A DNA stretch of 64,000 bases from Cunninghamella blakesleeana (lineage: Eukaryota; Mucoromycota; Mucoromycetes; Mucorales; Cunninghamellaceae), in assembly GCA_017871115.1 (NCBI GenBank), contig JAFCIZ010000001.1:310001-374000 (forward strand). Reading direction: 5' to 3'. This document shows, in pieces, positions 11,724 to 23,826 of the stretch. The position numbers and the translations under genes were made by a program. How positions within the stretch are numbered: the first letter of the stretch is position 1; each line of letters begins with the position of its first letter. The notes beneath the pieces were generated by a model. The model did no database searches. It had not been told where the DNA came from and saw only the letters and a program-made list of their open reading frames with translations.

Positions 11724-11885
11724 AAAGAAGATGAAAAAAAGAAAAAAAAAAAAAAAAGAAAAGGAAATTTAAAAAAAAAAAAAAAAAAAATATTTATTTA
11801 AACTCAAAATTTATAAACATATAATTTATTTTTAGTACAATGTTCGAATAAAGTTAAAAGAATGATAACAACAACTTAGATCACT
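11724..11885 (-). repeat. DIRS right inverted terminal repeat
   Basis: Reverse complement of 7529-7689. A unique right end (11886-11938) follows and finishes in TTTTACATC plus AAA. Bases 11558-11723, between the internal region and this repeat, are non-coding. Confidence 0.9.
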
Positions 11886-11938
11886 TAGTTCTCATGTAAT
11901 ATGATAACCCTTCGTAAAACTCGGGTTTTACATCAAAA

Positions 11939-14343
11939 TATTGAAGATGAAACTGACCCTTCGATTTATTATGTATTCAATATTCAAGAAGAAACTAATT
12001 CTTCGGTTTGTTAGTTAAAAAAAAGAATAAGCGAGTATATAAAAAAAATAAAAAAAATATGGTAAACATTTGTCATTACTAAATAACAATTGGATTTTTT
12101 TATTATTGGGATGTAGTTCTAGAAATGGATAGAAGCATTGTTCTTTTTTTTTTCTAGTCAACATGCTTTGCGAATAACATATGTTAATTTTTTATCAAGT
12201 GTATACGTATGCGTTTGATCAAAAGCTATATATAAAATCTAAAACGTTAATCTTATTATTCTTAGAAAAACTCACAACTCATGTGCTTTTCTCGTCACTT
12301 ATTTTCTTTCGACTGAAATCTTTCTTTCCTCTTTTTTTTTTTTTTTTTTTTTTCGTATCCACTGGTCACCAAACTTTGTACAACTTTTTTTTTTTTTTTT
12401 TTGAACTATTTATAATCACTTTTTTATCAAATACAAAATCTATTTTTTTGTGTAAAGTTCGAACTTTATTAGGTAACAAGCATATTTATAACTAAGAAGA
12501 CTCAACTTTGGGGGAACGAAATAGATTTTTTTTAATATAGCGGCTCTTTAAAATAAATTATTATTTTTTCCCATAGACTTTAAAAATAAAAGAGACTTTA
12601 TACATATTATTATAGTTTAAAGTTTCTATAGTTACTTATTTGGTTTATGTAGTTTCTTTTTTTTTAAAAAAATCTATTCTCAACCTGTCAAATGAAAAAA
12701 CAATAAGAAATATCAACTATTTATTTGTTTGTTTTGTTAAATTTTTATATTAAAAAGATTTTCTTTTTTTCTTTTCCATTACTTCGGAATTGAATTAATG
12801 GAAACACAATGCATTGACTTTTTTTTTTTAAATATTATTCCATTTTGTGGGGATTTTATTACTAAAATATCATTTTGCTCCATTTAAAGCGAGGCTTTCA
12901 AATAAGGCAACTGTACATCTTCTCTGCGGATGCTAAATATAAGGTTTGATTCCCCTTTTTTTTTAATTTTTTTTATAGTTCTTAACTAATCACTTTTTTT
13001 TATAAAATAGCAAGTACAAAAATAAGAATAAAAATATGAACCACAATGGCTACTTTATCAATAAAATAAGAAATAAAAAATAAAGAAAATAAATGTTTTT
13101 TATAATATCATATTTTAGTTTTATTTTTGAGAAAGAAAAATCTATATGATCACCGGACTTTCAATGATGAGCAAAACGGAACTTGACGTATTAATTATAA
13201 AAAAACGAAGAGAAAATAGGAGTGAATACGCATAGAATCGACGAGAAAAAAAAAAAAAAAAAAAAAAAGGGTGATACGTATCTTGATGATCCATCTAAAA
13301 GTCATAGATATACAGTCATATATTTTTAAGAACAAAAAAAGCTCAATATATTTGTGATAAGTCAATAAAAAAAACTTGCCTTGGTTTATATCTTTTGTAA
13401 CTAAGAGAGATTATAGAGATCTTATATATCATTAATGAAAAATGAATAAACTAACAAATAAATAATCAAAAAATAAAAAAAATCACGCAGAAAAAAAAAA
13501 ATCGGTGTTAACTAACAATGGACAAAACAAAGGGCTAGATTATACCATACCTAGGTTTTTATATTTATATTTATATACTTTTTTTTTTTGCTACATATTT
13601 GTATATGTAAATATATATTAATATAGATGGTTTTTTCGGTGATAGTAATATGAAAAACGATTTTTTAGTGAAAGGGGGTTATCAATCAGGGCATGTTTAT
13701 TTTTATGTATAAAGGGATAATGAGGGAAGAAGAAGAAAGAAAAAATAAGGGAAATGTACTTATTGTTTTAAATGTATTGATTATTTATTTATTTTTTTTC
13801 AAAAAAATACGATAAAATAAAAAAAAAATGATAACAAAATGCGATTCTACGCGAAGTTTATTTTAAAAAAAGATATATATATATAGTCTATAGCTGATTC
13901 GTGTATAATTCTATTTTATTATATAAATAATTACATTGTGAATAGTAACAGATAATACTGTCATGGTATATGATTGTTTTATGCAAAAGAATAAGAAAAA
14001 AAAAGCATGGAGATGTGAACAATAATAAAAAAACGAGATTTCTGGGATTAAATTTCTTTTTTTCTCCCTTAATTTTATATCACTATATTATTATTATTAT
14101 TTTATTTTTCTATCGCTTTACTTTCGATCTTTTTTCTTTCTTTTTTCTTTTTCTTTTTTTCACATTATTTACAAGTTTTTAACTGACTCTACTAAACGTG
14201 GTGTTACTTTATTTGACTCCCATTCCTTCATTATATAATAATTTTTCGCTCTTTCATTTAATATAACTTTATACGATTTGCATAAGAATAGTTTAAACTC
14301 ATACTAAGAATACATATATATATATACATAGATTTTATAGCAA
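11939..14343. other. Gene-free region upstream of the first giant-protein gene
   Basis: 2.4 kb of AT-rich DNA with many T and A runs, for example near 12330-12400 and 13247-13268. Open frames here are short and made of Phe/Lys homopolymer coding, so I call no gene. At 13154-13168 there is a 15-mer (CGGACTTTCAATGAT) that recurs with one change upstream of the third paralogue. The promoter of the 14344 gene should lie at the right end. Confidence 0.5.
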
Positions 14344-17300
14344 ATGTCTTCACCAGAACAAGACACCCAACAAATAACTGTCAAGAGCAGCAGCGAAAAC
14401 AATAACAATAATAACAGCAGTAGCGATAATAATAATAATAACAACAATAATAATAGTAACCAAGACGATTATTATCTTCAAGCATATGAGCGTAGAACGA
14501 ATGATGACATTATGGAAGAATATACAGAAAAACCACCACCACCAAAAAAAAAGAAATTGTATAAAAATAAAAAATATTTAATTCCATGTGGTATTATTAC
14601 TGTTATTCTTATTGTTGTGGTTGTATGTTTAGTTATATTCGTTTTCTTTCCTATGATTGCTCAATTTTTAATCAATCAAGCTGGTATCGATGTAAATAAA
14701 GCTCAAATTGGTTTTGATCAACAACAACAACATACAAAACGTGAAGAACCAGTCGATATACAAAAGGTGTTTTATATGAATATGGAAAGTGCTCTTAAAA
14801 ACACTGGCCCTTTTAATGCTAATATTCATTTTCATAATCCTATCCAAGTTTATTATAATGATACTTTACTTGGTACTGTCACTTTACCTGATACTGGTAT
14901 TGGTGGTGGGAAAGGCTCTCTTCAGGCAAACACTCCTTTCTTAATTCAAGATACAAATTTCTTTGCTAATTTTGCAAAAGATATGCTGGCGTCAGATATG
15001 TTTGAATGGAATCTTAAAGGAAAATGCGATGTTACTGCTTTGGGAATGTAATATGAATAACAATTACAATAATAACAATACCCATACCTACTTGTATCGA
15101 TTTTTAATCCAATTATTTTATTAATTATAATCTTTTTTTTTTTTTTCAAACTAATTTATTTTATTTAAAAATAATAATTAAAATAGAACTGCTACTGTCA
15201 GTTTGGATAAAAAAGTTAGCATTCCTGGTAAGTGATGGATCAGTTTTTTTAATTTTACAATACAATAGAATTTTATGTGGCGGTGGTTTAAAATATATAT
15301 TTTATTTCAACTAATATTTCTTTTTTTTTTTTTAACGCCTCTTTCTCCACAAATTATTTTTATTTTTTCATTATTACTACTACCTTATTGTTTTACCGAT
15401 ATATATTTTATTATTATTATTATAAATATGATCACGTAAAATAACAAAAATATAGGTATGGGTGGATTTAAAGAAGTTAAAATCACCAAGTTCCAACTTC
15501 CTTCTGACAATCCTTCTGGTGGTATGAATGTTGAACTTGAAACACTTTTAAAAAGCCCTTCTCCTATTGAAGTCAAACTTGGTACTATTACTTTACAAAT
15601 TGGTTATGAAGGTGTTAATCTCGGTCAAGTTACTGCTGAAACTATTACTCTAAAACAAGGTGATAATACTATTAATTTAAAAGGGATCATTAAACCTCTT
15701 AATAACACTGCCGATTTAGAAAAGGTTGGACAAATGTTCACTACTTATGTATCTGGTGGAACTGCTAAAACAACTGCACTTGGCATCTCAGCTGCTCCTG
15801 ATGGTAAAACACAAATTGGTTGGTTAACAAAAGGTTTTCAATCGGTTGTTTTGAACGTTGGTCTTGCTAATGAAGGTGGTCCTTTAAAGATTATTAATGC
15901 CGTTAGTATGGGTTATCTTGATCTTAAGTTTGATGCTAACAATGCTTATGCTCCTACTATCTCTGCCCCTAACGTTGTTGCTGATTATCATATTCCTTTC
16001 GGTATTGGTATTAACATTACTCAAGCTACTCAAGATATCACCATGTTCACCAACTCTACCGGTAACTTCTCTCAATTACTTGTACCTTGGACTAATACTC
16101 AAAGTGATCAAGCTGCTGGTAAACTTCAATTTGCTATCAATCAAGCTAAATTGGAAGCTTTACCTGGTAAGAATGAAGCTTTTGATTCTTATACTTTTGA
16201 TTTAACTGCTTCTGATTTATACACTTTTGGTGTTAATGGTCTTGCTACCACTAAGGCTAAAACTTCCATTGGTGAAATCACTCTTGGTGGTGTTATGTTT
16301 ACTGTTCCTACTTCTCTTCATGGTTTACAATTTTTAAATAGTACTCCTACTACTATTAACAGTGTTGATATGACTGGTGGTACTAAAGAAGCTCTCCAAC
16401 TTGATATTGGTGTATCTATAGGCAATCCTTCTGATTTCAGTATGTCTGTTGGCGATGTTGTTTTCAACATGTTTGCTGGTGCTACTCAAGTTGGTACTGT
16501 TACTTTAGCCAACTTAACTCTTCAACGTGGTCAAAATAATATTATCACTAAAGCTAATTTTGATCCCAAATCATCTACTGAAGGCCAAAACATGCTTAGT
16601 ACTTTTGTTATGGGTAAGGATAATGGTGCTTCCATTGGTGGTTTTGATAAATCAACTGCCATTGCTTCTCTTCAAAAGGCTCTTAGTTCTATTAAGATCG
16701 ATACTACTCTTCCTGGTCTTAAAGCTCCTTTAATTCAATTTGCTGCTTTAACTGTTCCTACTGATGTAATCCAAACTAGCATTGTTAATGTTGCCGTCAC
16801 CATTGCCAATCCTTTCACTGCTGGTTTAGCCATTACTAAAGTTAAATCTGCTGCTACTTATAAAGGTATGCCTGTTGGTAACATTGATCAAGATATCGGT
16901 AACAATCCTTACGTTATTGGTGGTCATGCTACTACTCCTTCTCCTCAATTAAATATGCAAATGAATTTAGAACCTGCTGCTGTTGCTCTTTTAATGCGTG
17001 ACCTTGCTGTAGATGCTAAATTAGATACTAAAGCTTTAGATGGTTTACTTGGTATGGGTGGTTTCCATATTCAAGGACAAGAAAGTGTTGAACCTACACC
17101 TGAAATATTCAAAGGATTCAATATTTCTAGCTATGTTATGCAAGCTATGACTGCTCTTAAGGCTGATTTACAATTAGAATCTACTCTTGTTGTTGGTGAA
17201 TATGTAGATGACTTAGCTTTCTCTCAAAATGCTGTTCAAATTAAATCTGATGATACTGTTACTCGTTTGATTCCTATTGTTGGTCAACCTATTGTACAAC

Positions 17301-18560
17301 AAATTGTAAATGGCGCTAAACTTGGATTCAATACTTTAGTTTTATCTGATCCTACTGATAACAATGCTAAGGTTCAAATGAAAGGTTCTATTACCAACAC
17401 TGGACCTATGGATGCTACTATTTCATTCCCTGATCCTTTAACTGTTAGATGGGGTGGTAAGACTATTGGTACAGCTACTATGCCTCCTGTTCAAGCTGTT
17501 GGTGGTCAAGGTGCTCAATTTGATGTACCATCCAACTTTGTCATCACTGACCAAAAGGCTATGGAAGAATTTGCTGCTTACTTGATTAACAATGAAGAAT
17601 TTATTTGGGAAATCTCAACCAACAATGTCAACGTTAATGCTCTTGGATTCACTTTCACTAACATTAAAATGCAAAAATTCGTTACTATTAAAGGTTGTAA
17701 TGGATTCAAGGATGCTGTTAAGATTAACTCATTCAACTTACCTTCTAATGATCCTGCTGGTGGTATTACTCTTATTGCTGAAACTACTATTGTCAATCCT
17801 TCTCAAGTTGGTTTCTCACTTGGATCAGCAGCCTTTGAAGCTCACTACAAGGATATTTTAGTTGGACCTCTTGCTGCTTCTCCTGCTAACTTTGCACCTC
17901 TTGCACCTTCTAATATTCAAATGAAGGGTCGTATGATTCCTCAAAACACTCAACATGGTATTGATATGGTTACTGAAGTATTCAAAGCTTACTTAGCTGC
18001 TAAAGATTCTATTCTTTCAGTTAATGGTGACTATGCTACTGGACCTACTGGTCAAGTTGGATGGTTAACTAATGCTTTCAAGACTCTTAAGATTGAAAAT
18101 GTTATTTTACCTGGACCTAAGGTAGCACCTACTTTGATTCCTTCTATTACTATGATGAACATGCAATTAGATTTCACTAAGGATCCTTATGCTGCACCTG
18201 CTAGTAGCACTGAAGTCCAAGCTCAACTTAAGAATCCATTCGGTTTCCCTCTTGGAGTTGCTGAATTAAACATGGAAGTAGATGCTGGAGTTGCTGGTCA
18301 CAAGATGGCTCATCTTTCTATTCCAACAGAAAAAGCCACTACCTCTGATACTGGTGTTGTTAAAACTCAATTCTCTAGTATTCCATTCAAGGTAGCTGAT
18401 GATGCTCATGATATCTTTGGTGGTTTCTTAACTGACCTCACAAAATCAGCTAACGGTAGTTTCCAGCTCTCTGGTACTACCAATGCTCTTACTACTACTG
18501 CTATTGGTAATCTTCAACTTGATGGTATTACTTTTGATGTACCTACTTCTTTAGCTGGTA

Positions 18561-18600
<40 letters not shown>

Positions 18601-19815
18601 GAAAACGAATAAATGTATAAAGAATAATAAAAAAAAGAGTGTATAGGTTTTTAAATACTGGTTATTATTTTTTAATTAGGTTTCAATAACTTTGGCGGAA
18701 AAGTTGATATTCTTTCTCTTGATGTTATTGGGGGTACTAAAGATTATGCTATTGCCAATGCAGTGGTTGCATTTACTAATCCATCTCAAATCACAATTAT
18801 TGTCGGTGATGTTAACTTTTCTTCTAAAACAGCTGATGGTCATATTATTGGACAAGTATTCATAAAAGATACCGTTATTAAGCCTGGAGTAAATCAATAT
18901 AATTCTGAATTACACCTTGCTGGGCCTACTGAAGTGCTTGGAAGAGTATTTACAGACTATTTAACTAATGCCCAAGTACCGCTTACTGTTGTTGGAACTG
19001 AGCAATCCACTGCTATTGAACCATTAAAGAAACCTTTCCAAACTGTTAATCTTGCTACTACATTGAAAGGTATTCAATCTGATTTGGTTTCTAATGTTAG
19101 AGTTGATGTCAATGTTTTTGAATTCCTTGCTAACAAAGCACAAGCCATTGTTACACTTCGTGACCCTCTCAAGACAGCTTATTCTTTAATTGGTCTTCGT
19201 ACGGATGTGTTCTGGCAAGGCAGAAATGGACTTTATAAGATTGGTGAAGTAAATAGTATTACTGGTCCTTGCACAGTTCCTGCAGGAGGTAGTACGACAT
19301 GTGATAAATGGGTAGTTGACCTCAAAGCTGAATTAACACAACTTGTAGAATTTGTTTTTGCTCCTGATAAATCATTAAACTTACAACTTAATATTACTGC
19401 TCTTGTTGGAGGTGAAGGTGGTTACCAAGCAACTTTTTATTACTTCCAAAATCATGTACCTGCTACACTTAATTTGGATCTTTTGGGTCATCCTATTCCT
19501 CTTGGTGGTATTCCTGAATTATTGGGAGGTGGAAATAATGATACAGCTGCATCTATTTATAAACAAGTAGAACATCTTCTTCCTATTGGTGATACCCTTG
19601 CCAATACACTTTTTCCTAAACCAAAAGTAGCACCACCTACACCTGCTACGAATACTACGTCAACTATTACACCTTCTCAAGATAATAAACCTAATGAAAT
19701 TCCAGCTCAAGATCCAAAACTATCTGATACTCAAAATAAACCCACTGAAACCTCTTCTCAGCCTGATACTTCATCAGATGGACTTGGTCACCTCCTTTTC
19801 CCTTTCAAGGCTTAA
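14344..19815 (+). CDS. Giant type II membrane protein, Tag1-like/DUF3712 family, tandem copy 1
   Basis: Exons 14344-15047, 15187-15227, 15456-18557 and 18680-19815; 4983 nt, 1660 aa. The cytosolic N-tail carries Asn/Ser runs and the motif NDDIMEEYTEKPPPP with four Lys. One membrane helix follows (about 79-103), with no signal peptide. The ectodomain of roughly 1550 residues is built of repeated beta-sandwich-like units, each with an NP or DP turn (HNPI, SPSPI, GNPSDF, ANPFTA, VNPSQV, KNPFGF, TNPSQI). DUF3712-type blocks with LPSDNPSGG and LPSNDPAGG begin near 250 and 990. A Cys pair lies near the C-terminus (PCTVPAGGSTTC). The Pro/Thr-rich tail ends LLFPFKA. The architecture resembles yeast vacuolar Tag1 (from memory; reported in autophagy termination), but this is 2-3 times longer. 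Function here is not known. Confidence 0.85.
18563..18599 (+). repeat. T37 homopolymer in intron 3 of tandem copy 1
   Basis: A pure T run begins three bases into the splice donor context (GTAAG followed by T). The same intron in the other two copies has only short T runs, so this is copy-specific expansion or an unstable tract. Confidence 0.9.
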
Positions 19816-21900
19816 AATCACCTTAATGGATTGATATTTTATTGTGGAATTATTTATTTATATTTTTAATCATCCTCTATTCTGTATTAGTATTAAAAAA
19901 TAGAGTATAGACCTTTTTTTTTTTTTTTTTCCTTTCTATATTTTATATTTATATTTGTATTCCACAAATTAATATTTATTATATTAATTTTAATTTGTAA
20001 TTTTTTAATACTGTTCTATCTTATTTAAGTATATTTTATATATATATATATATATATATTTATATTTTTTATTACCAAAACACAATAAAAAAAAATAAAA
20101 GAATAATTTATTTTTATTAAAAAAATGATATTTATGTGTATTGTTTTACATAAAATTAATTGTAACAGTATAAAGTTTGACAGTTTCTTTATTATGACCT
20201 TTTTTAAATATTTTGTGTTTATGAGAAAATTTGAATCGTTTAAAGTTTGACAATATTCAATTTTCCATAATAAGCAAATTTATTTAATTTAGAATTGGAC
20301 AACTTAAAAATATACAGAAAATTAATATCCGTTTATATACAGAATAATTATAATAACACTACACATGCTACATTATTAATTTCTTTATATTTAATACTAA
20401 AAGGAAAAGTAATGATGATAACATGAATAAAATGAATTAAATAGGAAGAGTAAATGGCCTTGATCAACCCAACAATGGATATTATAAAAACTAGTTCTCC
20501 GCTTTTTTTATTTTTCCTAATAAAAAAATACATGCACACATCTAATATTTACATGCCACAATATAAATTTTAAACTTTTATTATACATTAATACATTTTA
20601 CAACTATATAAACAATAAATAATAAAATGTAGAAAAATAACAATAATAAGAGAGAAAGAGAATAATGAAGAAAGGGAAAAAAGATTGAGTTTTAAAAAAA
20701 ACCCTATTCGTATAAAATTAAAGATGAAAAATTAATTTTTAGTTCTCTTTTTCCTTTCCTTATTTTTTTTTATATATATTTATTAAAGTATACTAGAAAT
20801 AAATGAAAGTTATGCATATGCATATATATGTTTAAAAAAAAGCAGTATATATGTATATATAATTCGGTAAGTTAACCAGCTTGAATTAATAAGTTTGGAA
20901 TTTATATTAATGTATATATACATAAAGGAGGGTTAACTCTAGGAATATATATTACAGAATTGTTAATAAAAGACGTATAAATTAAAAATATTCAAAAGAA
21001 AAGGGTATCAGTATTATCAATTCTTAATAATTATATAAGTATCAGCAAGTAAAGACTTTTATTACAATATCTTGAAAGAATAGTTATTAAAAAAGAAAAA
21101 AAATAATCCAATCAATCTCAGTTAAAAGGTGCATGATATACATTACACAATAACAAAAATAATAACGAATTTTATGAATATTCAAACATATTTTATTAAC
21201 TATAAACTGCATGGGTGAGGCATACGCATACATATATATGTATCATATATTTAAAACATATTTGATACTGAATATCAGTAAAAATATATCATGTATTATA
21301 AATATGATGGTCTTCTTTTTTTATTACTAATACTACTTTTACTACTGTTAAAAATAAATAAAAAGTAGTAAAAGTTGAAGCAATGTTATAACTCACCACA
21401 ATAGCTACATTAAATGAACATGGATGAAAACATTTATAATTAGGAAAAACGAATGTAAAGGTAGTAATTCTTTATGATAAACTTTATTCAATTATCACAA
21501 TTATATATGAAGTGTGTACCAATGTTTACTTTTAGGGTAGTGGTAAAAATAAATAAATAAAAATATAGATAAAACATAGATAGATGGAAATAAAAGGAAA
21601 ATAATCTTAGTCATTATGTTAAGCTTTTCTTGTCTTTTTTATTTTTATTTTTTTTTCTTTTTTTGTAGTGTATATCTGTAAGGTAATAAGATGATTCGTG
21701 CGTAACAAATCGAAAGATGATTGAATAAAGAGAAAACAAGAAATGGGGACATTGGATGATACAAACTTATCAATGTGATATTCGGCTATTCTATTGTTTT
21801 TATTCTTCTACTATTTTTTTTTTTTTTTTTTTCACTGAGGAGTTGAAAATAAAATAATATTTGAATTGGGGGGAGAGAGAGAGAAATAAAGAAAATTATC

Positions 21901-21938
<38 letters not shown>

Positions 21939-23826
21939 TTGTGGCATAGTTTTTAAGTAATGGATTTTTGAGAAATAAAAAAAAACAACAACTCAGATAA
22001 TCATAAAAGAAAACACATTATAGTATCACACGTTTAAGGGGGATTATCATATTAAACATATAGTGGCGTATAGAATATATTAATGTAAAACATATTCATT
22101 ATCAACCTCACCATCATTTAAAATATGAATTAAGCTTTTTTAAAGTTTAAGAGTCAGTCGGTTTTTAATTGGTACTATATGATTCGTACCTGAGTTATAA
22201 AAGATATATTTATAATCTTCTATTAATTGCTACTAAACTAATTGAAGAAAGGCTCTTGAGATATATTCTCATATTTATTTATTATGAAAAAAAAAAAAAA
22301 AATTATATGTATATATAATGTATTTTATTTTATTTTCTCGACAAGATGGTTATTACTTTATTAAATACTAGATAGATGTTTATAGGTTTGTATTTTAGTA
22401 ATAATAGTAATAGTAGTAGTAGTAGTTTTTTTTTCTATGTCTTTGTCAAATGCTTTTTTCTTATTCTTTTTTTGAAAGTTCCTATCATCGTTTTTTTTTT
22501 TTTTTTCTTGTGAAGCCATTCTTTAACATTTTTTCCCCATGTTTTCGATAACAAAATAGGTCTGTGCATTATCAACCTATTCTTCAAAACAAATAATATA
22601 TAGAAAAGAAAGAAACATAAACTAACAACGAATAAATGATATTCTACATAAACATGTATAAATGTTTTTAAAAAACAACAAACTGAAAATAAATAAACCC
22701 AAAATAGGTATTATTATAGTAATATGGGTTGCGCGTATATAAACATATAAAAAAAAAACAAAAACAAATATATATTGAATTGCAAAAATATTTATTTTTA
22801 GTGGGGGAATAGTTTGTAATAATTTTGAGTAACAATGTTTTTTTTTTTTTTTTTTAAAATACTTTTCTATAAAAGGAAAGGCGACTGAAAATTGGTCGAG
22901 GAAGGCCTATATATATACCATTTTAATTCATAATGCAGCGAAATGAGTGCTGATCCTGTGTAACATTTCTTTATTATAGATTTTTTCTTCCTTCTATTTT
23001 TTTATTTTTTTTTATTTTGTATATATCATCAAGATAACATACTAATCCTTTTTTTCACTCTTGAAAATCTCATTTTCAGCATTACCATAACTATAAATCT
23101 TATAAATCCAATATAATTCATAAACCTTTTTTTTTGGTTTGATGAAAAATTATATTAAATAAATAAATATATACTAATTGACAAGCAAATAACCATCTTC
23201 GGTGTTTAATTTAATTGGACAATCATTATTTATATGAAAATAAAAAAGTAAACAGTACATCATGTTTTGACAGATAGAAAAATGTAGTTGTAAAAAGAGT
23301 GTTTTCAAAATGTATATTGATTTAAATATAATAATTTTTAAATATAGAAATAAATAATATATGTAAGTACCAAAAAAAGGTCAAATCAATTTTTTTTTTA
23401 AGTTTGAAAAAAAAAGTACTTCTGAATTTCTCACATATCATATTGAGGTAACCTTAAAGTGGAAAACGAAATATATAGTTTTTAACGCTAAAAAATTAAA
23501 TTTTTGAAATAAATTAATCTGATGTATACGGAATTTGAATTATGTATTTTATATAAAAATCATATATTTTATTTCTTTTTCTAACTTCTTTTCCTTTTCT
23601 CTCTCTTTCTATATTTTTTTTTTTAATTAAATTTTTTCTTCTTCTTTATATCTACTTTATAAAAAAAAAAGTCCTTTTTTTTTTTCTTGAAGGAAACCAA
23701 AAGAAAAAGAAAAATCATACTTTTTTTTCTTAATTCATTCATTACTCATTCCTTCTTTTTTTTAAACCTCTCCATTCTTTATTAATTTATATTTATTCAA
23801 CAAAAACACAAAAAAAAAACTATTAA
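19816..23826. other. 4.0-kb gene-free spacer between tandem copies 1 and 2
   Basis: AT-rich, with no open frame that looks coding. It holds the 3' region of copy 1, a (TA)n near 20038-20059, a trinucleotide repeat at 21901-21937 and the upstream region of copy 2. The last 250 bp before the ATG are pyrimidine-rich on the plus strand, a common promoter look in these fungi. I find no tRNA or transposon remnant. Confidence 0.55.
21901..21937. repeat. (TAA)n microsatellite
   Basis: About 12 units of TAA in the spacer between tandem copies 1 and 2. Confidence 0.9.

Larger units (their letters stand above)
7510..11938 (+). mobile_element. DIRS-type tyrosine-recombinase retrotransposon, nearly complete
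   Basis: About 4.43 kb. It encodes Gag-like and reverse transcriptase, RNase H and tyrosine recombinase frames, all on the plus strand. It has inverted terminal repeats (7529-7689 and 11724-11885), short unique ends outside them, and an internal complementary region (11458-11557) that is the reverse complement of the left end joined to the right end. That arrangement is diagnostic of DIRS elements, which are thought to integrate as circles through the recombinase, without an integrase or target-site duplication. Both ends carry an AAA triplet and the internal region carries one TTT at the join. The inverted repeats match apart from homopolymer lengths, so the copy looks young. The only coding damage I see is a frame break at 9744. 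Confidence 0.95.

Noticed and set aside
12940..12960. GGTTTGATTCCCC, resembling a tRNA T-arm
   Set aside because: There is no matching acceptor stem, D-arm or anticodon arm upstream; it is followed directly by a T run.
15884..16205. Overlapping opposite-strand and shifted frames inside the giant genes, repeated in each copy
   Set aside because: They are shadows produced by the codon pattern of the real frame and are copied with it.
20171..20253. TAAAGTTTGACA repeated 70 bp apart downstream of giant copy 1
   Set aside because: Two short copies only, and not found downstream of the other paralogues.
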